Shown here one piece after another: positions 33,917 to 43,212 of a stretch of DNA of 55,357 nt (position 1 is the first letter of the stretch; the number at the start of each line of letters is the position of its first letter). Made by a program: the position numbers and the translations under genes. The notes under the pieces are model-generated. The model was not told the origin of the DNA, ran no database searches, and saw only the letters and a program-made list of their open reading frames with translations. Source of the DNA: an uncultured Eubacterium sp. Lineage in GTDB: Bacteria > Bacillota > Clostridia > Lachnospirales > Lachnospiraceae. The DNA is taken from NCBI GenBank assembly GCA_910577225.1, contig CAJTMV010000026.1, positions 1-55,357 on the forward strand, written 5' to 3'.

Positions 33917-36802
33917 TTATTTTACAGCCGTCAGCGTAAATTCTTCTACAGAACTTTTTACTGCTGTGATACTGTCATAGTAAAGCGTCCCAGACACTTT
34001 TTTATCAATCACTGCATCAGAACCCGCAACTGCATTCACCCACAGGCCAAACGACTGTATCTTCGCACTGTCTGCTGCAAGTCCGCCTTTTGGGTTTCCT
34101 TCCGTGTCTCTCTGACAGAATTCAGAAAACGGAATTGTTACCATAACCGGCTGCGAACCATTTTTGCGGTACGCCTCATATTCCTGCAAATATGCCTCGT
34201 ACGTCACGCCATTTGCATTGATCTGAATGACTGTCTTCTGATTTTTGCCGTCCGGAACCATGTAAAACTGCAGGGCATTGCAATCAGACCAGTCCACTTC
34301 CTTTGAGATCGTTGCCCCTCCCCATCCGGTATCTGTTTCATCGTATGTAAACTTTAATCCATAATTACCGTCTGATTTTTTATCTTTGGAAAGAGAAAGC
34401 GTTACCTTACAGCCAGTATCCGCATTCACTGTCCATGCGCCCGCGAGCTGATCATCGATCCCATAGTAATTTTCAAAACCATCGATCAGATATGGGTCTT
34501 CCTTCGGCGCTTTGATATTATAAATAACCGAATACCGCTGCACTCTCCTGCCATCGATGTACAAAGCCAGCGTACCCACATTTTTCCCAAGCGTTTCTAA
34601 CTGTTTTGCGGTAATTTTTGCCGCATACATACCTTTGCCATCGGATTTGAGCGTTAATTTTACCTTGCCCTTCTCTGTTTTCGCCACAGCCAGCAGCTTT
34701 AGCTTTGTCACATTTTTTGTGTCAGGCAGAGTGATCTTTGCCTTTATATCTGTACTTTTCAAAATCCTTGACGCCGGAAGCGGAGTCGTCAGATATCCCT
34801 GTACACGGAATGTATCTGTCCGGGATGTAATTTTGCCAAGCGCATCCGATGTCAGCACATCCTTTTGATTCGCTGCAAAAATACTTCTGTTGTCATTATA
34901 AAACGAAATAAAATGATCCAGCATTTCGTGTCCATGCAGGCTTCCATCCGGATTTACCGCATCTACATATGGCGTATAAAAACCGTCTTTTTTACTAAAA
35001 TTTGCCCACAGAAGAAAGTAGGAAGCATCGGATGCAGACACAATATCAAGCACCTGGTTATACCAGTCCTTATTCCCATTTCCTGTTTTTGTCAGCGCTG
35101 TCTGGTTATCTCCTGGCGCCGGATCGTTTGCCGCTCCGGTTTCTGTTACCGCAACGAGTTTCCCATGCTGCTTTGCAAAGCTCTCTACAATCGAAAGCTC
35201 CTTTTTCAGATTTTGCATAAATATTCCATTATCTTCCGGTTTGATATCATACATATCAAAGCCTAAAATATCGACATACTCGTCGCCCGGATAGCGTACC
35301 CCGTACTCTTTCATGCTCTCCGCCTCACTGCCCGGCCCGTATTCATAGAGCATATTGTGTACATTTTTCGTATCACGCAGATATTCTACTGTATAGCGGA
35401 ATATATTTTTGTAGGTTTCCGGATCGCAGAATGCAGCTCCCCACCAGAACCAGCTTCCGGTATTTTCATGAAATGGACGGAACAAAACCGCACTTTTCAC
35501 CTGCTTTGCATAATCTGCAATCATATCCAGATAAGCCGTATACACTTTGTTATATTTTCCTCCCGGCAGAATCTGGTTCACCGGATCATTTGCTGTAACA
35601 TTCGGCGAATAACCGCTGAAATCATACTTCGCATAAGTTGGATCACCACTTTTATAACCGGCATTTTTCTTCACATTCGCAAAATTAGGCATATGCGCAG
35701 ATAAGGTAACAATCGCGCCTTCCCTGACAGCTACGTTGGTAAGCTCCGCTGCCGCTTTCACATGATTTTCAGCCGTTATCTCCAAAGAAGCATGGAATTC
35801 CTTATTGTAACGCTCCGCACTATATTCGTTTCCAGTCAGAGACAGCGTATCGATTCCAAAAATACCAGAAACAGAGCCTGTGACATCTTTGGTATCAGAA
35901 CTGGAAAGTTCCGCGTTTCCCGCTTTATGTGAAATATCATTCTGGTGTCCGTAAATAACGCTGTCCGAAGAGCCAACCGCTTTCAGATAAGCATAGATCC
36001 GCCGTGCAGCCAGATTTGCTGACGGATCTGCCAGCGACACTTCAGAAGCAATTTCTGTTTTCTGCGTACTGCCATCTTTTTTCTGCGTGATCAGTTTGCC
36101 AGCAGATACCTTCACCTGCTGCTCTGCCGCTGATTTTACGGCAATTGAAGAATCTATCGAAGTATCCGGTTCTGCTTCTTTCCTAATTTGAATATCATCA
36201 AACCATACCGCACCCTTGTAATCCATTGTCTTTCCAATCAGCTTCAGGGCAAACTTTTTTACATCTGAAGCTGGCGCTCCCAACGCATCAAACGAAATGC
36301 TTACCTCAACCTGTTTTCTTCCATCTGCCAAATCCTGCGCTGCTGAAAAATCAGCGTCTGCGCCTGCATCCAGTCCCTCGTCACAATATACGCTGACTGC
36401 AAGAGAACCTGCCGACATTTTGGACGCATCGTAGATCATTTTCATCAAAACGCTGTTTGCTTCTGACAGATTCAGCCCCTTTCCATTCTGCGGTTCCCAT
36501 ACAGCTACTGTTTGGGACCATTCCTTATCTTTATCCTCCGTATAATCCACGTTAAATTTCAACTGTCCTGCATCCGCTTCTACCGACGACGCATCTTTTG
36601 CAGCATAATTATATTCCCATCCGTTTCCGTAATGCCAGCCGTCGATGCCGCTGTCAAAATCAAATCCTGCAATCATATCCTGTTCCTGCCCGGCAGCCAG
36701 ATCTGGTGCAGACGCCAGACCAGATGTCGCAATTGTTGTCATACAAAGCGTCGCTGCCAGTAATGCAGCCCCTGTTTTCATAAATATTTCCCTTCTTTTC
36801 AT
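33917..36802 (-). CDS. Secreted multidomain beta-mannanase, GH26
   Basis: Extracellular endo-beta-1,4-mannanase, 961 residues. Signal peptide about 1-31; N-terminal mannan-binding-type CBM (about 42-207, DGFxFxx-like start, WFDDIQI end); GH26 catalytic barrel (about 262-640) with acid/base Glu446 in FRPFHENTGSWFWWG and nucleophile Glu554 in AVTETG; an Ig-like segment (about 665-755); and a second jelly-roll CBM (about 770-950). No sortase motif is visible, so the CBMs may hold it to the substrate. AAGGAGAG lies before the ATG. It is last in an operon with manA, GH1 and two esterases. It would make manno-oligosaccharides outside the cell; no transporter is present in the window. Confidence 0.93.
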   Translation of the reverse strand: MKRREIFMKTGAALLAATLCMTTIATSGLASAPDLAAGQEQDMIAGFDFDSGIDGWHYGNGWEYNYAAKDASSVEADAGQLKFNVDYTEDKDKEWSQTVAVWEPQNGKGLNLSEANSVLMKMIYDASKMSAGSLAVSVYCDEGLDAGADADFSAAQDLADGRKQVEVSISFDALGAPASDVKKFALKLIGKTMDYKGAVWFDDIQIRKEAEPDTSIDSSIAVKSAAEQQVKVSAGKLITQKKDGSTQKTEIASEVSLADPSANLAARRIYAYLKAVGSSDSVIYGHQNDISHKAGNAELSSSDTKDVTGSVSGIFGIDTLSLTGNEYSAERYNKEFHASLEITAENHVKAAAELTNVAVREGAIVTLSAHMPNFANVKKNAGYKSGDPTYAKYDFSGYSPNVTANDPVNQILPGGKYNKVYTAYLDMIADYAKQVKSAVLFRPFHENTGSWFWWGAAFCDPETYKNIFRYTVEYLRDTKNVHNMLYEYGPGSEAESMKEYGVRYPGDEYVDILGFDMYDIKPEDNGIFMQNLKKELSIVESFAKQHGKLVAVTETGAANDPAPGDNQTALTKTGNGNKDWYNQVLDIVSASDASYFLLWANFSKKDGFYTPYVDAVNPDGSLHGHEMLDHFISFYNDNRSIFAANQKDVLTSDALGKITSRTDTFRVQGYLTTPLPASRILKSTDIKAKITLPDTKNVTKLKLLAVAKTEKGKVKLTLKSDGKGMYAAKITAKQLETLGKNVGTLALYIDGRRVQRYSVIYNIKAPKEDPYLIDGFENYYGIDDQLAGAWTVNADTGCKVTLSLSKDKKSDGNYGLKFTYDETDTGWGGATISKEVDWSDCNALQFYMVPDGKNQKTVIQINANGVTYEAYLQEYEAYRKNGSQPVMVTIPFSEFCQRDTEGNPKGGLAADSAKIQSFGLWVNAVAGSDAVIDKKVSGTLYYDSITAVKSSVEEFTLTAVK

Positions 36803-36878
36803 AGACTCTCCTTCAACTGTTTTTATGCCTTCCTAATCCTCTCTATGGCTCTTTTTCTTTGCGTCTGCCCTGATAAAG

Positions 36879-37835
36879 TCACGCTTCTCTCTCGCTGACT
36901 GTAGTGATCAGAGCGTCACAGGTTCCTTTCACCGTGTAAGAGCCGCATCCTGCCGGCATAAAAAAGCTGTCTCCTTTTTTATATTCGACCTTTTCACCCT
37001 GATTTACAATCACGCCCTCTCCATCCAGGATCAGAATGCTCAAAAACGATGCTTCTGAAACATTCCCTGTCATCTCCTGCATAATTTTTCCATCCAGATT
37101 CAGTTTGTCTACTGTGAAATAATCACAGTCCGCCACATGCGGATAACATTTTCCGTCCCTTTCTGCCGGCGCCCGGTTCGTAACCGCAAGCGCTTTTTCT
37201 ATATGCAGTTCTCTTTTCTTTCCATCCTTTCCAGTCCTTCCATAATCGTAAACCCGATAAGTTACGTTAGAGTTCTGCTGAATCTCCGCAATCAGAATGT
37301 CCTTTCCAATGGCATGAATCGTTCCAGCCTCAATAAACAGGACATCCCCTTTTTGTACCGGCACTGCATGAAGTACCTCTGTAAGCGTATCTTCCTGAAT
37401 TCGTCCTGAAAATTCTTCAAGACTTATTTCTTTATCAAAACCATAGTATAAAAATGCGTCTTCCCCTGCATCCAGCACATACCACATCTCTGTTTTTCCG
37501 TACTGTCCTTCATTTTCTAAAGCATACTGGTTATCCGGATGTACCTGAATGGATAAATTATCCTTTGCGTCGATCAATTTAATAAGAATTGGGAAATCCT
37601 GAAACCGGCTGCAGCTGCTCCCAAGAACTGCCTTCCCTTTTTTCTCAATATATTCCGCCAGTGTCCAGCCTGCGTATTCCCCTCCGTCTATGACCGACGG
37701 GCCATCCGGATGACAGGACAATTCCCATGTCTCCGCAAGCACATCCCCCGCATACTCCTTTCCATATTCCCTGATCAGTTTGCTGCCTCCCCAAAGATAA
37801 TCTTTGCAGCCTGGTTTTAATTTCAATATACTCAT
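36879..37835 (-). CDS. manA: Mannose-6-phosphate isomerase, class I
   Basis: Zinc cupin enzyme that interconverts mannose-6-phosphate and fructose-6-phosphate, linking mannose released from mannan to glycolysis. 318 residues; metal ligands are in IQVHPDN, the GKTEMWYVLD Glu and the IEAGTIHAIG His. ATGA overlap with the upstream GH1 stop. GH26 follows 76 bases later. Confidence 0.95.
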   Translation of the reverse strand: MSILKLKPGCKDYLWGGSKLIREYGKEYAGDVLAETWELSCHPDGPSVIDGGEYAGWTLAEYIEKKGKAVLGSSCSRFQDFPILIKLIDAKDNLSIQVHPDNQYALENEGQYGKTEMWYVLDAGEDAFLYYGFDKEISLEEFSGRIQEDTLTEVLHAVPVQKGDVLFIEAGTIHAIGKDILIAEIQQNSNVTYRVYDYGRTGKDGKKRELHIEKALAVTNRAPAERDGKCYPHVADCDYFTVDKLNLDGKIMQEMTGNVSEASFLSILILDGEGVIVNQGEKVEYKKGDSFFMPAGCGSYTVKGTCDALITTVSEREA

Positions 37836-39190
37836 AGATCTGCTCCATTATTTTGAATTACATCATGATACCAGTATGCGGAATCTTTCAGAATCCTTTC
37901 CTGCGTCTGGTAATCCACATATACCAGTCCAAAACGCTGCGAATATCCTTCTGCCCACTCGAAATTATCCATAAGCGACCACTGGAAATATCCCCTAAGT
38001 TCAATTTCGTCTGCTGCTCTTTTTAATTCATGGAGATATTTCGCCAGAAAATCGATGCGGTTTGGATCATGTACCTTCCCATCCAGGGATACTGTATCAT
38101 GACAAGACAATCCATTTTCTGTTATGTATATCGGTTTTTGATACCTCTCATATAAAAACTTCGGCCCCCAGTACAAAGCCTCCGGCGTTACTGGCCAGGA
38201 GCTGGCTGTTTTTGCAAATCCCTCATAACGTCCTGCTTCTTCAGGTTTTCCTTCTCTGCTCATGCGGACGCACCTGCCGTTGTAAATATTTTGTCCGTAT
38301 ACATCGACCGGCTCTGAAATCAGCTTCATATCCGCGTCTGTAATCTTCGGAAGATACGGCTCATAACGTTCCAGACCATCCTGCGGATAATGCCCCGGCA
38401 AAACCGGATCTGACCACCACGTAACGTTCCATGTCCAGTTCCGGTCCTCCGGGTTCATGGCAAACAGCATCTGTCTTGCCGCCTCAATATCCTGCGGATC
38501 TTCTGTCTGTGGATAGCACATGCCGCAGGTAGGCGCATAGCCGATCGTCAGCTTCTGTTTCCCATACTGACGCAGCATCTGTACAGCCCTTCCATGCGCT
38601 TTTAATACATTATGCGCCATTTCAAAAGTATCCCGAAGGGGCACGGTAAGTCCCGGCGCATGCTCTCCGGTAAGAAATCCAAGGCCAACGAAACACTGCG
38701 GCTCATTCAGCGTAAAAAAATGACTAACCCGGTCACTGAACCTTTCGGCAATCAGTCCCGCATACGCTCCAAACCACTCCACAATCTGAGGGTTCATCCA
38801 ACCTCCCTTTTTATAGAGCTCGTAAGGAAGTTCCCAGTGATACAGGGTGACATAAGGCTCAATTCCATTTTTCAGCAATTCGTCGATCAACGCGTCATAA
38901 TATGCCACACCCTTTTCGTTTACCATACCGCAGCCTGTTGGCAAAACCCTTGACCAGTCAATCGAAAAACGATACGCTTGCAGTCCGATTGCTTTCATCA
39001 TGCTTACGTCTTCACGAAACCTGTGGTAATGGTCACAGGCCGTTTTTCCGCTGTGCCCCTGATAAATACGGCCCGGTTCTTTTACATATACATCCCATAT
39101 ATGTTCGCCTTTTCCTTCTTCTTCCACCGCGCCTTCGATCTGATAGGCGCTTGTTGCCGCTCCCCATACAAAATTCTCACAAAATCCCAT
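37832..39190 (-). CDS. GH1 beta-glucosidase/beta-glycosidase
   Basis: Cytosolic retaining beta-glycosidase, 452 residues. The GH1 start (FVWGAATSAYQIEGA) is intact, the acid/base Glu is in FTLNEPQC and the nucleophile in YITENG. In this operon it probably removes beta-glucosyl units from gluco-manno-oligosaccharides. AAGGAGGATG precedes ATG 39190; a longer frame to 39286 would overlap the esterase and has no site. Its stop overlaps the manA start. Confidence 0.94.
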   Translation of the reverse strand: MGFCENFVWGAATSAYQIEGAVEEEGKGEHIWDVYVKEPGRIYQGHSGKTACDHYHRFREDVSMMKAIGLQAYRFSIDWSRVLPTGCGMVNEKGVAYYDALIDELLKNGIEPYVTLYHWELPYELYKKGGWMNPQIVEWFGAYAGLIAERFSDRVSHFFTLNEPQCFVGLGFLTGEHAPGLTVPLRDTFEMAHNVLKAHGRAVQMLRQYGKQKLTIGYAPTCGMCYPQTEDPQDIEAARQMLFAMNPEDRNWTWNVTWWSDPVLPGHYPQDGLERYEPYLPKITDADMKLISEPVDVYGQNIYNGRCVRMSREGKPEEAGRYEGFAKTASSWPVTPEALYWGPKFLYERYQKPIYITENGLSCHDTVSLDGKVHDPNRIDFLAKYLHELKRAADEIELRGYFQWSLMDNFEWAEGYSQRFGLVYVDYQTQERILKDSAYWYHDVIQNNGADL

Positions 39191-39278
39191 GGCATCCTCC
39201 TTTTTCCATGTATATCTGCCAATTTCTTTCCAGCCTCCGCCTGCCAGGATAACCGCTGCATCTCCCAGTCCCGTTACC

Positions 39279-40373
39279 TTATGCAAGAATCAGCGACATT
39301 AGATAAAACGGTACCGCTCCGGTGAGCTGGTCATCCAGAACCTCTACTTCAATACGATGCTTTTTTCTTTCCCCATGGTGGAGAATCACGGCAATCTGCG
39401 CGGAATCTCCCCAGTCTTCTTCAAACTTTCCATCCAGAATCCATGTACTGGCCGGATCGTCATCCAGGATTACCTTCGCCCGAAGTGCAGGCCCCGCAAC
39501 CGATTTCCGATACTGAAGCGCGATGCAGGATGCCTCTTCTTCAAACAGAATACGGTCTTTTGCCTTTCTTCCAATCCATCCATTTTTAAACAAATCCAGA
39601 TGCCCTGTTTTCTCCTCCGCATCGATCTGAAATCCACAAAGCTGCGGCAATGTTTCTCTGATTGTAATCCTTCTGGAATTCTCATAAGCATTTGCCGTCA
39701 TCGGCTCTGGCAGTATGTATTCCTGTTCTTCTTCCCACATATGCTGTCTAATCTGCCCGAGCAGAGAAGTGATTTCAGCAGCTACCAGTTCATGCCCCTG
39801 ATCGCTGGGATGCAGGCCATCCTCTGTAAGCTGCTCCTGCGTATAACGACCGGCTTTCATCTGCTCATACAGCGTATCTTTCATGCTGACATGAGGCAGC
39901 CCGTACCATGCGCCGATTTCGTTATGACAATCCTGGACATTTGTCCCTTTCGCGTAATCGACATTGTTCAAAATCAATACCGCCGGCTGTTTCCTGCCTG
40001 TCAGGATCCTGCGCACCAGTCCCTCGTAAGTCTCCTGAAAAAACGCGTCGTTTCCGATACTGTCATTTGTGATATCATTGACGCTGAAATCCAGCACCAC
40101 GACATCCGGCTGGTACATCAAAAAATCCTGCCAGACTCTGGAAACTCCAAAATGGGAATCCGTTCCCCCTATGCCTCCGTTTAGGTAAGAAAACTCCGCC
40201 TTTGGAAATGCATGCCTCCACCAGTCAAATACACGGTAAGCGTAACATTTCTCATGTACTGTAGCAGCGCATCCCTGCGTAACAGACCCTCCGAAAAAGC
40301 CGATGGTCAGTGTCTCTCCTTTTTCAGCTCTGCGCATACAATTTTTTAATCTTGCAAAATTCTCATTCTGCAT
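39279..40373 (-). CDS. SGNH esterase, CE17-like mannan acetylesterase candidate
   Basis: 364 residues without a signal peptide. The SGNH hydrolase core (about 20-215) has the nucleophile in FFGGSVTQG, a Gly/Asn block (NGGIGGTDS, DFSVNDI) and the Asp-His pair in DGLHPSDQGH. A C-terminal beta-sandwich (about 235-364) probably helps position the substrate. The arrangement and context resemble the Roseburia CE17 mannan acetylesterase, which removes acetyl groups from manno-oligosaccharides inside the cell. The start overlaps the CE2-like gene by 11 bases. Confidence 0.8.
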   Translation of the reverse strand: MQNENFARLKNCMRRAEKGETLTIGFFGGSVTQGCAATVHEKCYAYRVFDWWRHAFPKAEFSYLNGGIGGTDSHFGVSRVWQDFLMYQPDVVVLDFSVNDITNDSIGNDAFFQETYEGLVRRILTGRKQPAVLILNNVDYAKGTNVQDCHNEIGAWYGLPHVSMKDTLYEQMKAGRYTQEQLTEDGLHPSDQGHELVAAEITSLLGQIRQHMWEEEQEYILPEPMTANAYENSRRITIRETLPQLCGFQIDAEEKTGHLDLFKNGWIGRKAKDRILFEEEASCIALQYRKSVAGPALRAKVILDDDPASTWILDGKFEEDWGDSAQIAVILHHGERKKHRIEVEVLDDQLTGAVPFYLMSLILA

Positions 40374-41424
40374 CGTCCTGGTCCCACCCTTCTATATTCA
40401 GTTTATTTATATAATTCGAAAGCTCCTGTGCCATTTCTTCTGCTTCCGGAATCCGCAGATGCCCGGGCGTTGCGGCGCCGCCACGCAGAAACAGATACTG
40501 TGTGATTTTATTGTCTCCCATTTCGTCTACCGCCTGCCCGATGGCACGATCCCATGCCGGATCATGACATAACAGCGTTGTACAGCACACAATATGAGCC
40601 TTCGGATATTTTTCCCTCAATTTTCCCAAAAATGTCTGGTAATGCCGCCGCCACTTTTCCGCCTTTTCTCCGGAATAGTCCTCTTTCATATAATCCTCCG
40701 GATGACTGTCATTCTGTCCAAGTGCAACAATCACAAGCTGCGGCACATAATTTTCAAAATTCCAGGAAAGCTGTGGCCCCAGCTGCGGATGATACCGTAC
40801 CTTGTCCCATGCCGTTTCCATACCTATGTAATCCGGCTCATGAAACCATCCTGTTCCATCGAGCAGCGCCATCCCTCCCTGTGCGATATCATGTATCTGC
40901 GCGTTCAGCTTTCTGGCTGTCATCCATGCATAAGAATACCAGCAGTTCGAATATTCCCCGTTGTGCTCCGGATCTTCGCGGCCTGTATACGCTACGGCTT
41001 CCGATACTTCCCCCGCAGAGACCGAGTCCCCATATACTTCGATTTTCCGTCCCGGTTTATCCGGCACATCCAAAAGGCATGCCCCGTCCGCAATCTCCAC
41101 ACCCAGGAAACGGACCTCATGGCAGGAATCCTGCCGCTTAAATATCGTCAATTCATGTTCTTTTTTATCTGTCTGTTCTACCGGAATCTCCAAAACAGCC
41201 GGACCGTCTTCCGGCAGCAGGAGCGCCGTCTGCCTCCCGTCCAGAATACAGCCCAGATAATTATCCCAGTACACCCGCCGGTTCTTTACATGCAGTTTCA
41301 GCATATTTCCCGTAAACCGCATACATACGCTGGTACATGGAAATATAAAAGCAGGCTCTTTTCGGCAGCTCCAGTCAATCCTCCCCATATAAGATAATTT
41401 TTCATGATCAGGCTTTATCTTCAT
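40363..41424 (-). CDS. CE2-family acetylesterase
   Basis: 353 residues. An N-terminal jelly-roll domain (about 1-115) precedes an SGNH domain with nucleophile Ser in VYGDSVSAGE, oxyanion Gly/Asn in VALGQND and a C-terminal catalytic His in TPGHLRIPEA. The usual DxxH Asp is missing, as in CE2 enzymes, which work with a Ser-His dyad. First gene of the mannan operon, with AAAGGAGTG before the ATG. Together with the CE17-like gene it forms a two-esterase deacetylation pair. Confidence 0.85.
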   Translation of the reverse strand: MKIKPDHEKLSYMGRIDWSCRKEPAFIFPCTSVCMRFTGNMLKLHVKNRRVYWDNYLGCILDGRQTALLLPEDGPAVLEIPVEQTDKKEHELTIFKRQDSCHEVRFLGVEIADGACLLDVPDKPGRKIEVYGDSVSAGEVSEAVAYTGREDPEHNGEYSNCWYSYAWMTARKLNAQIHDIAQGGMALLDGTGWFHEPDYIGMETAWDKVRYHPQLGPQLSWNFENYVPQLVIVALGQNDSHPEDYMKEDYSGEKAEKWRRHYQTFLGKLREKYPKAHIVCCTTLLCHDPAWDRAIGQAVDEMGDNKITQYLFLRGGAATPGHLRIPEAEEMAQELSNYINKLNIEGWDQDDAE

Positions 41425-41569
41425 CCTTTCACTCCTTTGTTTTGATTCTAATGACGTTCTGTAAAAAACTCCTTCTCATTTCCGGCATTATGACTGCATC
41501 GATCTCATGATTGGCTCATTGGAAAAATTTTTTATATGAACCCTCATTTACCCCCTGCATCTTATACTG

Positions 41570-41585
41570 TCCGTATGAAAACGGA
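41570..41585. promoter_or_regulatory. Inverted repeat, possible operator of the mannan operon
   Basis: TCCGT (41570-41574) and ACGGA (41581-41585) are separated by six bases. The repeat lies just upstream of a TATAAG-like -10 (minus strand, about 41562-41567) and about 150 bases before the CE2-like gene. It could be a LacI- or AraC-type site. No regulator gene is adjacent. Confidence 0.35.
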
Positions 41586-42039
41586 TAAACAGATTTTTAA
41601 TTTTTATTAGTTTATTTAAACTTCTTTTAATAATATATAAGTTGATCTATGAAGTCAATCGATTGTTTGGATTTCTATTAATTTTTGATGCTATACACAA
41701 ATTTCATTAAATATTTTTATGAAATATATATATTTACTCTTCTTTTTAATATTTTATTAACTAATTTTATATTAATATATTGTCAGTAGCGGCTTATAAT
41801 TTTCATCGGTTCAAACATTTTTTCATCTTCCAGCTAACTATTTCTTGTTTCATATTAATAAACATCTTAAACATAATGAACTGCATTACGCAAAAAACAT
41901 TGCATACAAAAAAAGACTGTTATAAAAAAACACTTCCGTGCAGTTATCAGACTTTGGTTTGTCTGCCAACCTTATCCCTCCTACTGCCGGGCAGATTGGG
42001 GACTTTCACCCGTTAGAGCGTGTGCCCACCGGACACACC

Positions 42040-42077
42040 AAAAAACAGCATCTAAACCATATAGCTTAGATGCTGTG
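42040..42077 (-). terminator. Terminator of the RiPP operon
   Basis: On the minus strand ACAGCATCTAAG, a loop of about eight bases and TTTAGATGCTGT are followed by TTTTTTGG. The stem arms are 42045-42056 and 42065-42076. It lies about 30 bases past the last reading frame and is the only strong terminator seen between 52.3 and 42.0 kb. Confidence 0.85.
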
Positions 42078-42104
42078 ATTCCTGTTACCCGCTTTTTTAA
42101 CCTG

Positions 42105-42517
42105 TCATACAGTATTTCTTCTTCCCCTGTCGAAAGAGTTACTTTCTTCTTTCTTCTTATAAAGCAAAGTCCATGATGCCTGATTCTTTGTGTAATCCAT
42201 TTTATCCTGTGTGAAAAATGAACGGCAGAAATATCTTCCTTCCTCTCCGTTCCCTGTCAGGAATAAAAAAATATTTCTTCCTTCTGCATTGTTTTTCATA
42301 ATATAATCCGCTTTAATAACCGAATAAGCATTCATATTTTTCCCCTGTCATGGACTAATTCCGATCTGTCTGTCAGATATTGAAGTCCCATTAAATGAAA
42401 ACACTCTTTTTGTCGAAATTTATCTGTAATGAAACAGATTTGTTTTTTCGTACACAAGCTGCCCTGCAACCAGTCTGCCCTGCTGTCTGCAGCGTCGATT
42501 TTACACGATTTTACCAT
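42105..42517 (-). pseudogene. Decayed PBECR4-like nuclease gene, two frames
   Basis: Two successive short frames read like one protein. The first (about 42517-42332) has ITDKFRQKECFHLMGLQYLTD. The second (42335-42105) has IKADYIMKNN, FLFLTG, RSFF, and DYTKNQASWTLLYKKKE. From memory these match the middle and end of the PBECR4 family (phage-Barnase-EndoU-ColicinE5/D-RelE-like nucleases). The frames meet at an ATGA and the connecting region is too short, which suggests an internal deletion plus frameshift. AGGGGAA precedes the second ATG, so a short product could still be made. The head overlaps the ABC ATPase end by 17 bases. Confidence 0.5.
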
Positions 42518-43166
42518 CAACAATCTGCACAATATCATCTGCGCTACGTGCAAGATTGCTGTCATGTGTAATCATTATTATGGTTTTGCCATATTTCAGA
42601 TTCAGCTCCCGAAAATATTTCATAATCTCTTTCGAAGTGCTCTGGTCGAGATTTCCCGTAGGTTCATCCGCCAGCAAAATCTCAGCCCCTGCTGCCAGTG
42701 CTCTGCCAATACCGACTCTTTGCTGCTGCCCGCCAGAAAGTTCCCCTGGCAAATGATTTTCGCGTTCTTTCAGACCAAGAAATCCTATAAGTTCATCAAT
42801 ATAAGCATCCTCTACAGCTTCACCGCCAAGCACAATCGGTAAAACAATATTTTCTCTTACATTCAACATTGGAATTAAATGAAATTTTTGAAATACAAAT
42901 CCTGTTTTTTTACGGTGAAATTCTGATAACTCGTTTTCCGACAAGCTGGCGATATCTGCTCCGTCTATTTTGATACTCCCTTCTGTTACCTGATCCAGTC
43001 CTCCAATCAGATGAAGTAATGTACTTTTTCCACTTCCACTTGGACCGACAACGGCAATGAACTGTCCTTTCTCAACGTTCAAATTCACATGATTCAGTGC
43101 CGCTACTTCAACATTTCTGCTATTCGAATATTTTTTACTAACATTTTGCACCTGAACAATATGCAT
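42501..43166 (-). CDS. ABC transporter ATPase, MacB/LolD type
   Basis: 221-residue ATP-binding subunit with Walker A (VGPSGSGKST), Q-loop, signature LSGGQQQRVGI and Walker B (LLADEPTG). Of the type that pairs with FtsX-like permeases, here the 849-residue permease encoded 46 bases upstream. In a peptide cluster such pairs often give self-immunity or antibiotic efflux; that role is inferred from position. Confidence 0.93.
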   Translation of the reverse strand: MHIVQVQNVSKKYSNSRNVEVAALNHVNLNVEKGQFIAVVGPSGSGKSTLLHLIGGLDQVTEGSIKIDGADIASLSENELSEFHRKKTGFVFQKFHLIPMLNVRENIVLPIVLGGEAVEDAYIDELIGFLGLKERENHLPGELSGGQQQRVGIGRALAAGAEILLADEPTGNLDQSTSKEIMKYFRELNLKYGKTIIMITHDSNLARSADDIVQIVDGKIV

Positions 43167-43212
43167 CTTTTTCTACCTCCACTAAATTCAAACCTGTTAC
43201 GCTCTTATTTGT

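Larger units (their letters stand above)
41425..42104. other. 680-bp non-coding boundary between mannan operon and AT-rich island
   Basis: The first 170 bases are the mannan operon leader and promoter region. From about 41600 to 41900 the sequence is nearly all A and T, with no gene. At 41945-42040 there is a more GC-rich patch ending in a small GTGTG/CACAC hairpin that looks like the relic end of some mobile element; I cannot name it. The RiPP operon terminator closes the gap. Confidence 0.6.

Noticed and set aside
41780..42016. A 78-codon plus-strand open frame in the boundary gap
   Set aside because: No ribosome binding site or recognisable product; it crosses AT-rich non-coding DNA and a relic-like patch.
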